A stretch of DNA of 64,000 nt from Cornus controversa (lineage: Eukaryota > Streptophyta > Magnoliopsida > Cornales > Cornaceae). Position 1 is the stretch's first letter, and the number at the start of each line of letters is the position of its first letter. Below the pieces are notes generated by a model. That model did no database searches. It was not told the DNA's origin and was given only the letters and a program-made list of their open reading frames with translations. The position numbers and the translations under genes were made by a program. Where the stretch lies: contig CM048845.1 of NCBI GenBank assembly GCA_026545225.1, positions 27,804,001 to 27,868,000 of the forward strand. Reading direction: 5' to 3'. Shown one piece after another: positions 11,351-23,600 of the stretch.

Positions 11351-12090
11351 AAGAAGAGTGAGCTTAAGATAGCCGAGTCTTCGACCTTCTTTACATATGT
11401 CAAATCAAGCATGTTCACGAGCAATACCCAAGGGTTGCCCCTGTTGATGAAAATGCTCCTCAGCAATTAAGGATTGACAAGAAACTTGCTACATGGGGAC
11501 AAGTAGGTAATGATACGCAAGGACATGAAAATAGAGAGGCATGTGAAAATCATTTGCAAGGGAACTCTAGGAAGGAATAGTTCTCTGAGCTGCATGTGCA
11601 TCCGAGAAATGAGTCTCACCCTGATGTTTCAGGTTTTCATGCACATACCGCTTATCCATATTATATTTCAGGAGTAATGTTGCCTCAGTGCAATCATATT
11701 TCACAATGTCCTCCTCATGTACCAGGACTGGCATCATTTCCTTATTACCCAGTTAGTATATGCCTACAGCCAGGCCAGATACATACTACCCATCCTTTTC
11801 CTTCATATGGAAGTTCATCTTCAACTGAAGGGAAATTAGGTAAAGTTGATAAGAGAGAGGTAGCCTTGATAAAGTTTAGGCCGAAGAGAAAGGAACGTTG
11901 TTTTGACAAGAAGATTAGGTATGTAAACCGAAAACGACTTGCTAAAAGAAGGCCACGCGTGCTGGGACAGTTTATGAGGAACATGAATGGCATAAATATG
12001 GATCTCAATGGGTAGCCTTTTTCTGTTGATTCTGATAAGGATGAAGAAGAGGACGATGAAGAAGAGGAGGATGCTTCACTGTGTCGATGA
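11351..12090 (+). pseudogene. TOC1: TOC1/PRR1 clock gene, C-terminal pseudogene fragment
   Basis: TOC1 (pseudo-response regulator 1) is a nuclear transcriptional repressor of the plant circadian clock. Here only its C-terminal part remains. In order: KKSELKIAESSTFFTYVKSS (from 11351), a diverged linker, GFHAHTAYPYY near 11640, a proline/tyrosine-rich stretch, YGSSSST, and then a full CCT domain at 11845-11985 with the core RCFDKKIRYVNRKRLAKRRP, followed by MNGINMDLNG and an acidic DE-rich tail ending at a TGA at 12088. It is broken by a frameshift near 11430, a TAG at 11578 and a TAG at 12013 exactly after DLNG, where related proteins continue into the acidic tail. The receiver domain is absent. 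No intron is visible across these 740 bp. A copia element inserted 90 bp downstream. Family identity is strong; it cannot make full-length TOC1. Confidence 0.9.
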
Positions 12091-12180
12091 AAACCTGATG
12101 CTCGTTGAGGATCTTTTCATTTCCATTATGCCTGTTTCATTTCTATGATACTGCTCATGGATGATCGAACTTGACGTGTC

Positions 12181-15100
12181 TGTTGGAAATAGTGGCTAAT
12201 TCACACACACAATAATAAAATTCGAAGAGAAAAATGAAGGGAAGAATTCTTGAAAGATACTTTATTTCTCACATTTTTGTTTTTAGAAAACATAGCATTA
12301 TATAGGCTACAAAACAAATATGTAAGACCTATATGTATATGCCATTACACCCACTCCACTAACACAACTTACTCCACAACTTTTTCATGTCTTCCACTAG
12401 CATAATATTAGCTCCACTAGCACAACATTAGCTCCACTAACACAACCACTAACATAATAAAAAATTAATTTATTCAAGTTTAATTTCCAACACCCCCCCC
12501 CCAAACTTGATTTCACCACTCCAAGCAAACTCCTTAACTTGTGAAAATCTCTAAACTTGAGGGTTTTGGTGAAAATATCAGCAACTTGGTCTTGTGACTT
12601 TATAAACTGGAGCTCCACTTCCTTCTTGGTTATACATTCTCTAATGCAATGAAATCTTGTGTCAATATGCTTGCTTCGATCATTAAATACCAGATTCTTG
12701 GCCAATGCAATTGCTGATTTGTTGTCCACAAAGATCTTCGTTGACCCTTCTTGTGAAATATGTAATTCCTTCAATAAATTTCTTAACCAAATTGCTTGAC
12801 AAACACATGAAATGGCTGCAACATATTTCACTTCACAAGTTAAGAGTGTGATAATGGGTTGTTTCTTTGAACACCATGTGAAAGCCGTATTTCCCATGAA
12901 GAAAACATAACCGAAAGTACTTTTTCTTTCATCTAAATCTCTGGCCCAATCGCTATCACAATAACCCAAAAGCTTAAAATCATTAGAAAATGAATAGAAC
13001 AACCCAAAATTGAGTGTACCTTCGATGTAACAAAGAATTCTCTTAGCTGCCTTGAAATGAGTCATGGTAGGTTTTTCCATAAATTGACTAACAAGCCCAA
13101 CCACAAAGACTATGTCCGGCCTTGTACAAGTTAAGTATCTCAAGCTTCCAACAAGACTTTTGAAAAATGTTGGATCTACAATCTCTCCATCTTCATCTCG
13201 TGACAACTTGATTCCAATTTCAATGGGGGTGTTCACCAATTTACAATCTTCCATCTTGAATGTTTTGAGAATTTCCTTAGCATAACCCTCTTGATAAATG
13301 AATATTCCATCCTTCATTTGCTTGGCCTCAATGTCAAGATAATAAGACATGATGCCAATGTCTATCATCTCAAATTCATGAGTCATAGCTTTCTTGAAAT
13401 CTTCAAACATTCTTGGATTTCTTCCTGTGAAGATCAAATCATCCACATACAAGCAAACAAAAAATATATCTCCATTCTCACTAATTTTAGTGTAAAGAGC
13501 ATGTTCATATGGACATTTTGAAAATATTTGTCAATGCATTTATTCCACGCCCTTGGTGCTTGCTTCAAGCCATATAAAGCCTTTTTCAACTTCAAGACTT
13601 TGTTTTCTTGCCCTTCACAACATACCCCATCGGTTGATGAACATAAATCTCTTCTTCAAGAAAACCATTCAAGAAATCCGATTTCACGTCCATTTGGTGG
13701 ATTCTCTAATTATTCTGAGCTGCCAAAGAAATTATCAATCTTATAGTTTCCAAACGGGCTACGGGTGCAAATACCTTATCATAGTCAATGCCAGGCATTT
13801 GGTTGTACCCCTTGGCGACCAACCTTGCTTTGTATCTTTCAACTTCACCATTTGCATCCTTCTTGGCTTTATACACCCATTTCACACCAATTGCCTTTTG
13901 TCGTTCCGGTAGTGTAGCAAGCTCCCATGTGTCATTCTTATTTATGGACTGAATTTCTTCTTCCATAGCATATCTCCATTTTTTATCTTGTGCCGCCTCT
14001 TCAAATCCTACGGGTTCACAATCCGCAAGGAGACAAAAAAGTGTTAAATCACTAAAACTATTTGTTACCTCTTCTATGTTATCATATATGTCCCAAAGAC
14101 TTCTCATGCGAAGTGGTGGTGTGTCACTTGAACTTGATGATGATGGAGTTGATTGTTCATGAGTTGATGATGATGGAGGTGATGTAGGTGGAGAAATGGG
14201 CTGCTCCGTGTCTTCACTTACTTGCTCCTCTTCAAAGATTGGAAGAAAATCATAATTTTCATTCGGAGTGTTCCAATTCCATGTGGCTTCCTCTTCGAAT
14301 TCAATATCTCTACTAATGACGATCTTCCCATTGCTCGGATTGTACAACTTGTAGCCTTTAGATCTTGAATCATAGCCAATGAATACAAAATTCTCACTTT
14401 TGTTATCTAATTTGGTCCGCCTTTCATCTGGCACATGTACATGGGCAATGCTCCCGAAAACTCGCAAATAAGAGACACATGGCTTTCTTCCATTCCATGC
14501 TTCTTGTGGTGTCTTGGTTTGCACACTTCTAGTAGGACAACGATTGGACAAGTACACTGCACAATCAACAACTTCGGTCCAAAATTCTTTAGGCATTTCC
14601 TTGCTTTTCAACATGCTTCGAGCCATATTCAGAATGGTTCTATTCTTCCTTTCGGTGACTCTATTTTGTTGGGGCAATCTTGGAACCGTTAAAGGATGGT
14701 AAATCCAATTTTCTTCACAAAAGGTTTTGAAATCATTTAATGTGAACTCACCACCTCTATCGGATCAAAAAGACTTTATATCATAGCCACTTTGTTTTTT
14801 TACAAGTGCCTTGAATTTTTTAAAAACTCCATACACTTCTGATTTCTGTTTAAGAAAATAAACCCAAGTTTTTTGACTAAATTCATCAACGAATAGCAAA
14901 AAATAATTACTTTTACCATATGATGATGGAGTAATTGGACCACAAACATCCGAGTGAACAAGTTGTAGTGGTGTCGTTGCTCATGTGGTAGCTTTCTTAG
15001 GAAAACTCTTTCTTAATTAATTGCTTTCCAATGAGATATCCTTCACATAACTGATTTGGATTGCTAATGAAAGACAATCCTTTCACCATCTTCTTCTTGG

Positions 15101-15588
15101 CCAACAACTCTAGTCCTCCAAAGTTCAAGTGCCCAAATCTCAAATGCCAAAGCCATGTAGAATCATTAAAACAAGCTTTCAAACATTTAACCACATTGGT
15201 TTGAATATTTAGCAAAAACATCCGATTCTTTGTCATTGGAACTTTGACAATCAAGCTTCTCAAAGGATCTCTTATCAAAAGACAACAATCTTTCATGAAA
15301 ATATTGTAGCCTTTTTCTAAGAGTTGTCCCAAACTCAAAATATTGTTCAATCTCCATATTAGGCACATAATAAACATTGGAAATAAATTGATGCTGCCCA
15401 TTCTTCAAACGAATCAAAATTTTACCTTTCCCCCTTACCAGAATTTGTGATGAGTCTCCAAATGTCACCTTACCATTGACCATTTCATCAAGATCAATAA
15501 ACTTGTCTTCCACTAGCATAACATTAGCTCCACTAACACAACCACTAACATAATAAAAAATTAATTTATTCAAGTTTAATTTCCAACA
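12181..15588 (-). mobile_element. internally deleted Ty1/copia element with 5-bp target duplication GTGTC
   Basis: The left (3') LTR is 12181-12492 (TGTTGGAAAT...TTCCAACA); a C-run at 12493-12501 is the polypurine tract on the minus strand. At the right end only about 86 bp of the 5' LTR remain (15503-15588), joined directly to protease/GAG-pre-integrase coding sequence, so most of the 5' LTR, primer site, gag and the start of protease are gone. GTGTC flanks both ends (12176-12180 and 15589-15593), so the outer ends are original and the loss is internal. It inserted just downstream of the TOC1 pseudogene. Confidence 0.88.
12502..15500 (-). pseudogene. copia polyprotein remnant (GAG-pre-integrase, integrase, RT, RNase H)
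   Basis: Reading right to left: GAG-pre-integrase region (15500-15000: [46 protein letters not shown]), integrase second half (14677-14200: [38 protein letters not shown]), RT start (13900-13706: [40 protein letters not shown]), RT middle with stops (13700-13453), and RT end plus RNase H (13452-12502: YVDDLIFTG, RYLTCTRPDI, FVDNKSAIALAKN, HIDTRFH). Several stops and frameshifts separate the segments. The style is Tork/TNT1-like, but the lineage is only a guess. It supplies no active enzyme. Confidence 0.85.
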
Positions 15589-15593
15589 GTGTC

Positions 15594-16113
15594 AATGTGT
15601 TGTAGTGTTGGTTATGGCTTATGGATTACCTTGAGCTTTGCAACCAACGGGTTCCTCTGGCTTCCTATTCAAACTGGCCAGGTAGCATGATCATTACTTT
15701 CTTCATTTGAGTGCAAAATTAGGTATTGGTTCACCTCGCTTAACTAAGTGATAGCTGAGAAGGAGCACTATCACGAGGAGCTATTCAATCAACATTCTAC
15801 ATGCATGTTGTGGATATCAAGGGCAGGAGGCTTTATACTTAATTTTTTGTTCAAATCTGAAAGTTTGATGACTTTACCCTTCTAGTTCCTTCAGTGAAAT
15901 GTTTAGCTTTCTCAAAACTTTTAGAAATGAAGCTACTTTACGTGCAGTTCCATGGTCGAATGAAGGTACTAAAGCCATGTTGACATTTTCATGAGAACTT
16001 TTACTGACTAAATATTGTTTTCCAAGTTGACAATTGTTGTTTTAGCATTAGCCCCCTTTTTTTAAGGGTGTGAATTATGTTAACACAAAAAAACATGTAG
16101 TTTTGAGAGGGGA
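15594..16113 (+). other. gene-free stretch, possible 3' flank of the TOC1 pseudogene
   Basis: No ORF or known repeat is visible. Because the copia element at 12181-15588 inserted here with a GTGTC duplication, this sequence was originally contiguous with the stretch just 3' of the TOC1 pseudogene stop, so it may be decayed 3' UTR or downstream sequence. A purine-rich GAGAGGGGA directly precedes the LTR at 16114. Confidence 0.4.
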
Positions 16114-19100
16114 TGTAATACCCCGGAAATTTGGACGTCAATTATTTTAAAATTTTGAATTACTTTATATTATTTTATTAATTCATGTGAAATGCCTAGC
16201 CTCTATTTTTATCATTTTATGTGAGTTGTTTTTCCTTTATAAGTATTTTATCATTTCATGTGAATTGTTGGGTATTTATATATTTTTAGTATTTTATGTG
16301 AATTGTTTTGTATTTATAGATTCTTATTATTTCATGTGAATTGCTCTGCTTTTATATTTTTATCATTTTATATGAATTGTTTACTGATTGTGTATAGTCT
16401 GATTTAAATTTTTTAATGCTTTGGATTGGGCTAGGGAGAAATCTGGGCTAGAATGGTTGGGCTGAGGGTATGGTTAAGTTGATGGGCTAGTGTTATGGTT
16501 ATAATATTTGATTTGAATTATTTTATTTTAGTTTATTTAGTTTTCTAGAAATAAATAAATAAGACAAAAGAAAAGGAGACGCTAGGGTTTTTGCCGTTTG
16601 CTTTACGCACAGAAACCAAGAGGGTAAACGAAATAGAGAAGGGAGTGAAGGAACGATGGGGTTGTTGAATCGTCAAAGAGACAAGTTTGATTATTCTTTT
16701 CCCCTTTGAATCCATATGCATAGTCTAGGTTTGAGGATTTTGTTTATATCGAAAATTTGTATATAATCTTATGTTTATCTTCTGTTGCTTCTTGTTGATA
16801 AATTTCGTGAGAATGATTATGCTAACTGTATATAGGAGTATAGATTTATATATGTATGAATATATGTATATATATTTAATGTATGTGTTTAATGGATAAA
16901 AATTCGTTCATACATGAATTTGGGATGGAAAGGGGTATTAATTTATAAACCTTTTGAGTTGTTAATATCCAATATATGACCCTTGATCTTTAGGAAAACA
17001 GATAGTGAGGAATTTTGGCTTTAAATTTTTAATTTTTAGGAAGAACCCTACAATTTGTTAATTGGGGGTTTTCGATTCGGGACATTTTTGATAGGGGTTT
17101 TTGCACCAAAAGCTAGAGGGGATCAAGAGGAGAAAATTGGTACAAAAATTGAGATGAACGGAGGTCGAAGGAGGCCGGAAAAACCCCAGAGAGCTGGGGA
17201 AGAAGACCCCGGTGGGCGCGTGACCCCCATGCGCGCCGCTAGGGCATAGGGGCCCCTCTGGCCGATGGCCGGAAGGGCATTTTTTGGCCCCACTCGTGCG
17301 GGCCCATCTCTAGGTCCAATATGGGCCCATTCCGATCTATTTTGATATTTTCTTTGTATTTTTGAAATTTTTGGAAACTTGAAAATTCGGAAAATCATTT
17401 TTTAAAAATAATTTTATAATTCCAAAAATTCCCAAAATTTTATGTCAATTTCCTGGGGTTTTAAGGAGCTTAGGTTTTAAATTTCATGTTGAAATGATTT
17501 GCCCTTGTTTTTAAATTGATTTTTGAAGTGTCTAAAAAATTGGATTTTTCATCTTCTTTTATTTTAGAAAATACTTAAAATTTTCAAAAACTTTTCAAAT
17601 TTTTATTGTAACTTTGTAGAGGTTAAATGAACTTGGGTTTAGATTTTCATATTGAAATGAGCTCCCCTTGTTGTGAAATTAATTTTTAAAGTGTCTAAAA
17701 ATTGGATTTCTCATCTTCTCTTATTTTAGAAAATATTTTAAAATTCCAGAATATTCTAAAAAAATTCAGGTAACTTTATAGGGATGAAATACACCTGGGT
17801 TTTAAATTTTAGGTGTAAATAAGCTTCTCTTGTGGTTTTATCGATTTTAAAGTATGCCTCAAAACTATGTTTATTTCCTTTTGCTGGAAAAATATATTTT
17901 TTAAAATTCTCAAAAATTCTAGAAAATCCCATAATGATTAAAGAGGGTTCTTAGAAGTAGAATAGCCTGGAAACCTAGATTAGAGTTAGGTTTAGACTCC
18001 CTTGAATATTTGAGTGCATTGGAGTCTTGGTTGGGTATTTGATCCTGTAATGGATAGTCGTGTTATTTTATTGTCTTAACTATTTTATTCTTGAAGTTGT
18101 AATTATCCATCATTTGGTATAGTTTATTTTGTGAACGAGTTATCTCCTTGTGATGTTTGGATATCCGATTATTTAAATCCTCATGTCTTGTGCATTTTTA
18201 ATAATTGTGCACCTTATTCTTATTTATGTCGTAATTTGGTTTGAGACGCATATAAGGATTGCTAGGACATGTTAGGATTGCCAATACCTATTAAGGTATC
18301 TAAAATTAAAGGAGGCATGTAAGGATTGTCAGGGCATCTCACGATTGCCAATACCTATTAAGGTATCTAAAATTAAAGGAGGCATGTAAGGATTGCCGGG
18401 GCATGTCAGGATTGCCAATACCTATTAAGGTATCTCAAATTTAAGGAGGCATGTAAGGATTGCCATGAGCATATCAAGATTGCTATAACTTGATAAAATA
18501 TATGCATATGTTTTCGATTTCTGAACTTAAAGAATGTGTTCATTGCTTTATGATGAGGGTTTTAATAGAACATGGTAAAAGATGTCTTTTATTTTGAAAA
18601 TATGAACTGAATAAGGAATGACATGGATGTATACACATATATTTGTCTCTTGTGTCCCTCACACTGAGGGTATGTATATTGGTTCTCTAATTAGGATGCA
18701 GTAGATAGAAATTGCTCATGGGTTTAACCCACTTTGTTGATATTTTGCAGTAGATAGAACTTGCTCGTAGGTTTAATCCACTTTGTTGATATTTCAGGTC
18801 CCAGGTAGGTTCCACCGCGAGGATAAAGTATTAGGGTTGGCTGTGGCAGATATCTCCTCTCATCAGTCTCAGGGTAGGAATTCATCTTCTTCTTCAAGAA
18901 TTCATGCCATGATCTTTATGGAGGTTTTGGTTATTGGTTTTAAGTTAGGGTTGCAAACTTTTTTCATTCTGGTTAAGGGGTCCTTAGGTTACAGGACTTC
19001 CAAATTGTAATACCAAACACGTACTCAGTTATTTAATGTTTATATTAATTAAGAGGGACTTTCTTTCCTGCTTTTAGAATTTATCTCATTCTACTTGTTG

Positions 19101-19194
19101 TACTCTATGCTTGTTGCTATCAGTTGTTAATATTTCCCAAGTTTTGTGTATGAGACTGGCCACCTCATGCATGAAATTTTGTGGGGGTATTTCA
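16114..19194 (+). mobile_element. chromovirus-family LTR, copy 2 (probably solo)
   Basis: It runs from TGTAATACCCC to GGGGGTATTTCA and aligns with the LTR at 7221-9886. It is about 415 bp longer because of internal tandem duplications: about 190 bp twice at 17430-17800, about 67 bp three to four times at 18270-18480 (GGCATGTAAGGATTGC...CCTATTAAGGTATC) and about 60 bp twice at 18690-18800. No gag-pol lies on either side. The flanks GGGGA and GGAGA could be a decayed 5-bp target duplication, supporting a solo LTR. Small ORFs at 17055-17398 and 18783-19010 are not genes. Confidence 0.8.
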
Positions 19195-19621
19195 GGAGAA
19201 TTTCTAATTTAGGATATACACTAAGTTGTTTCATTTATGTACATATCCTTATCCTATCTCTTCAACTTCGAGTTCTCTCTCTTTATTAATATGAACTCGA
19301 GTTCTCTCTCTTTCAGACATAGTGGACTATAGACAATAGAGAAAATTGTAGATGGTCCAGAAGCATGTGGTCCTGACCAATCAAAAAAAGTAATCAAATG
19401 TGTAAGCTTTTTGATTACATGGATTCTCTTGAATGGGTCTGGACTGGTTAATAATTTCTCATCAGCAATGACAAGCATAAGAGTGGGCAGTTGCCCTATG
19501 ATTTTTTCATCTTTCTTGTTATATAGATACATACATACATATATATTGTGAATTTTACAAAAATGTCCCCCTATTTTGCAAAATTATAAATTTGGCCACA
19601 ACCTTTTTACCTTAACAAAAA

Positions 19622-20210
19622 ATTAAACCCTCCCCACCCCCCCCCTCCCATCTCTGATGATCGCTTTCTTAATTAGGTCTTGTTATTTGGGTGCTTAAAA
19701 ACAATTCTTGACCTAATTTATTGTTTATTTAAATTACTTGATTGTAAAAAGACTTTTTGATATTTCAGTTATGTTTATCCTTATTTCATTTAGTTTTCTT
19801 CATTTTTTGAGGTTTAACTTTGGATTCGATCAGATTTGTAGGCAAGAGTTCTTTGATTATTGATGGTCTTTGTATTTTTTAGTGCTGATTATTGGTCTTA
19901 ATTATAATCTTATTATCAAATTCCCTCTCCCCCCCCCCCCCCCATCTCTGATGATCGCTTTCTTAATTCATTCTTGTTATTTGGGTGCTTAAATACAATT
20001 CTTGACTAATTTATTGTTTATTTCAATTATTTGATTGTAAAAAGATTTTTTGATATTTCAGTTATGTGTATCCTTGTTGTGCTTTAGTTTTCTTCAATTT
20101 TTTAAGTTTAACTTTGGATTTGATCTAATTTTGTAGCCAAGAGTTCTTTGATTATCGATGGTCTTTGTATTTTTCTACTTATGATTATTGGTCTTTATTA
20201 TAACCTTTTT
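19622..20210 (+). repeat. two-copy tandem duplication, 294-bp period, each led by a poly-C tract
   Basis: Copy 1 (from the C-run at about 19635) and copy 2 (from the C-run at about 19927) share ATCTCTGATGATCGCTTTCT (19650 and 19944), TTTTTGATATTTCAGTTATG and AGAGTTCTTTGATTAT blocks with scattered differences. Neither has an ORF. The remaining gene-free sequence 19195-19621 and 20211-20629, between the LTR and the receptor-kinase stop, shows nothing else recognisable. Confidence 0.8.
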
Positions 20211-20629
20211 GTGTGAGAGGCAAATAATAGTATATCTTGATTGATTTTTCAAATAGAAAAGGTATTTTATTGAATCCAACCAGAAGATTGGATTCATATA
20301 ATGTAAGTTTTTTTAATAATTATGTCTTGGACTGATTTAAGTTGAAATAGGTTGTTGATTTATTCAAGTAATATGTAAGTAGAATGTTGGTTGCCTATAA
20401 AAGTGATACTGAGTGAAAGTGCTTATGGTAGTAATCTTCTACAATTAGAGGAAGTGATTGAAATATCTACTAAGTTAATGTCTGCTATAGCTAGCTTAGG
20501 CTTCAAGAGAATAACAAAAATAAATCACACATCTTCATTAGTGCCATGCCCCCAATGACATACACAACACTAGAGTTTGTGGAATTAATATAATGCCTAG
20601 GAGAAAACAGAAACACACATCATGAAACC

Positions 20630-23600
20630 TCAGTTGCAAAGCAATTGTAGTTTGATCTTACCTAGTTTAACCGCCACTTCTTTTATGTCACTCCTCTCTT
20701 CTGGTACTTCTCTTGAACACTCCAACCCTAGTTTTATAATAGCTACGAAAATACCTTGTGTGACACTCATTTCTTCTCCTCCTGCTGTTAACAAACCTCT
20801 GTCAATAACTTCTGTTATTTTGTGGGGAAATGATGCACTCACCCATTGCTTCAGACTTAATTCTTCAGTGAACATTTCATTTCTGGGGTTTTTACTTGTG
20901 AATGTCTCCAACAACATTATTCCGTAGCTATAGATATCACCTTGAGTTGACACTCTTCCCTCTGAGCCATACTCTGTCAAGACATTCGATCATTTTGTTC
21001 AAGATGGTCAAAATTCATATCTTCATTGTTTATCATATATTGCTAATCCTTAATTACATGAAAAAGAAAATGCAGAAAACAACTAATTTGTAACTGATCA
21101 GTAGAACTATGCCAATACATATTTATCTATAGGTAAAATTGATGCATTTCTATGTTTGGTCACCCAGATGAAAACAAGCAACTTACGTCATTACAAAAAT
21201 ATTAATTAATGATAAATTTTTTTTAAAATATAGAATAGTAATAATAATGGCTAGCAAGGGTTTGAGTTACCATCCATACATAATTTAATATTCTAACAAT
21301 TTTGGAAAAAATAAAAGGGTGAATTGCATTAAACCCCCCTTCAGAATTGTTTCGGCGAAAAAAACCCCTCAATTAACCGCTTGGGGGGGGGGGTGGAATG
21401 GATATGAAATTTGTTCAATTGTGTGATTTTACCTAACAAGTTCTGTGTTTTTTTTTTCTAATGAATAATATTTGAGCTTTTATTTTTTGTTACATGCATC
21501 ATTATACTTGTAATTAAAGAAAAGCGTTAAAAAAACTTTAAAAAGTAAAATTCATAATTTTGAAACTACATGTAAGTTCAAATTTTAGATGTTTACTCAT
21601 ATTATATATACCATTATTATATTATTTATATTATATTTTTGATTTTATACAACGCGATTGTACAATGCACACACATATATACATATTTACATATATATGT
21701 ATAATAAAGTTAAATTACTCTTAAGTATATGAGATGGACATTTGATTATACAATTAGATTAACAAAAATAAATCTTAATTACAAAAAGTAATTGAATGGC
21801 ATAAATAACTACTAATCTTGCATGGTGAATAAGGTTGAAAACATTTACCTGGCGCAATGTAGCCAATTGTACCTAAAGTCTTCGTTTGTGTTGCAGTCTT
21901 ATTTTTAGCTAAAATCTTTGAAATGCCAAAGTCACTCACATGTGCGACCATGTCATCATCCAAAAGGACATTGCTAGGCTTCAAATCACAATGGACAACA
22001 GGCTCTAATTGACCATGATGGAGATACTCCAAAGCTAATGCAACATCAAGCATAATGCCGACTCTTTGAAGGAGATTCAAGCAGTAGTTGTGAGAATATA
22101 ACCACTTCTCTAGACTTCCATTAGGCATGTATTGCAAAACCAAAGCTCTTAGTTCAGAGTTAGAACATGTACTTATGACCTTAACAAGATTTCGATGCCT
22201 AACAGTTCGTAGTACTTTGCATTCTGCTTCAAAACTTTTGAAAGCATCCTCAAGTAGTAAGTTTAAAATTTTTACAGCAACATTCGTCCCATCAGAAAGT
22301 ATTCCTTTGTACACAGCACCAAAACTTCCTACTCCAACCAGGTTCGCTTCACAAAAGTTATTTGTAGCATTACAAAGCTCTTGATATGAAAAAAACCTAT
22401 GCTCCATTGCGGCTAACAAATTATAGGCAGAACACTGAGCTTGTGCTTTGTTTTCACAATTTTTTCTGAGCATCATATGCAACAGAGCAATGAAGATTGA
22501 CACTGATGCAACAATGGCTGGAAGAACATATTTGTAAGGAAAATGTTTATTTCTTGAACCTGTGCAGGGCGGAACCAGTAAAGTAGGTTTCCCACAAAGC
22601 GCTTCGTTCTTCGTAAAAGATTCCGCTGTAAAATTTGAAAAAGGACCTCCACTTGGAATCTCCCCAGATAGCTTATTGTAAGAGAGATTCAAATATTTGA
22701 GATGCGAAAGTCCCTCTAGAGACTTGGGTATAGAACCAGATAGGTTGTTATGGGAGAGGTCCATGAAATCCAGCGTTATCAATTTACTAAATGATTCAGG
22801 TACAGGTCCCCAAAATGAATTTTTGGACAAGTTGATAGAACTTAGACTTTGAAAGGCTCCAAAAGTGCTTGGAATGTTACCTGAGATTTGGTTCCAAGAC
22901 AAATCTATGTTTTCAAGTGATATGGGTGCTCTATTGTTGAGATCTAAAGTAGTTAAGGAATTGAATGACAAATTCAACAACCAGAGATTATTCAAGCTCC
23001 ATAAACTCAATGGTATTGACGAGTTCAATGAATTGGAATGCAACAACAACGTCCGCAACCCACTCACATTTCCGATGCAAGCAGGGATTGATCCAGAGAG
23101 GTTATTGTTATTGAGACAAATATCTCCCAAGTTGTGCAAACTGCAAATCTCCTTTGGAATGGATCCTTCAAGCTTGTTATTCTCAAGGTACAACCTTTGC
23201 AGCTCTTTCATACCCTTGATTGTAGACGGAATGAATCCGTTGAAATTGTTGCCACTCAGGTCAAGATAATTCAAGTTTGTAAAGGAACCAATTCCCTCAG
23301 GAATTGGACCCATTAGTTGGCAATTAGGTGCACCAAACATGAGAAGGGAGGTAGAAAGATTTCCAAAAGAATATGGTAAGATGCCGTGAAATGGATTATT
23401 ATCTACATACAACTTTTCCAAGGATTTCAAGCTTGTCAAAGAAGTGAGAAAACTAAGTTGCTGACTTTTCAGTTCTATAGTTAACTGGTTTGTGTGCAAA
23501 TAAAGTATTGTGAGTGATTCTAAGTGGCCTAGACTTGCTGGTACTGTTCCAGTGAATTGGTTGCCACTTAGCTCTAATCGAGTGAGCATAGAACAATTGG

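Noticed and set aside
18270..18480. CRISPR-like array (repeats of about 67 bp)
   Set aside because: Head-to-tail tandem duplication without unique spacers, inside an LTR of a plant genome.
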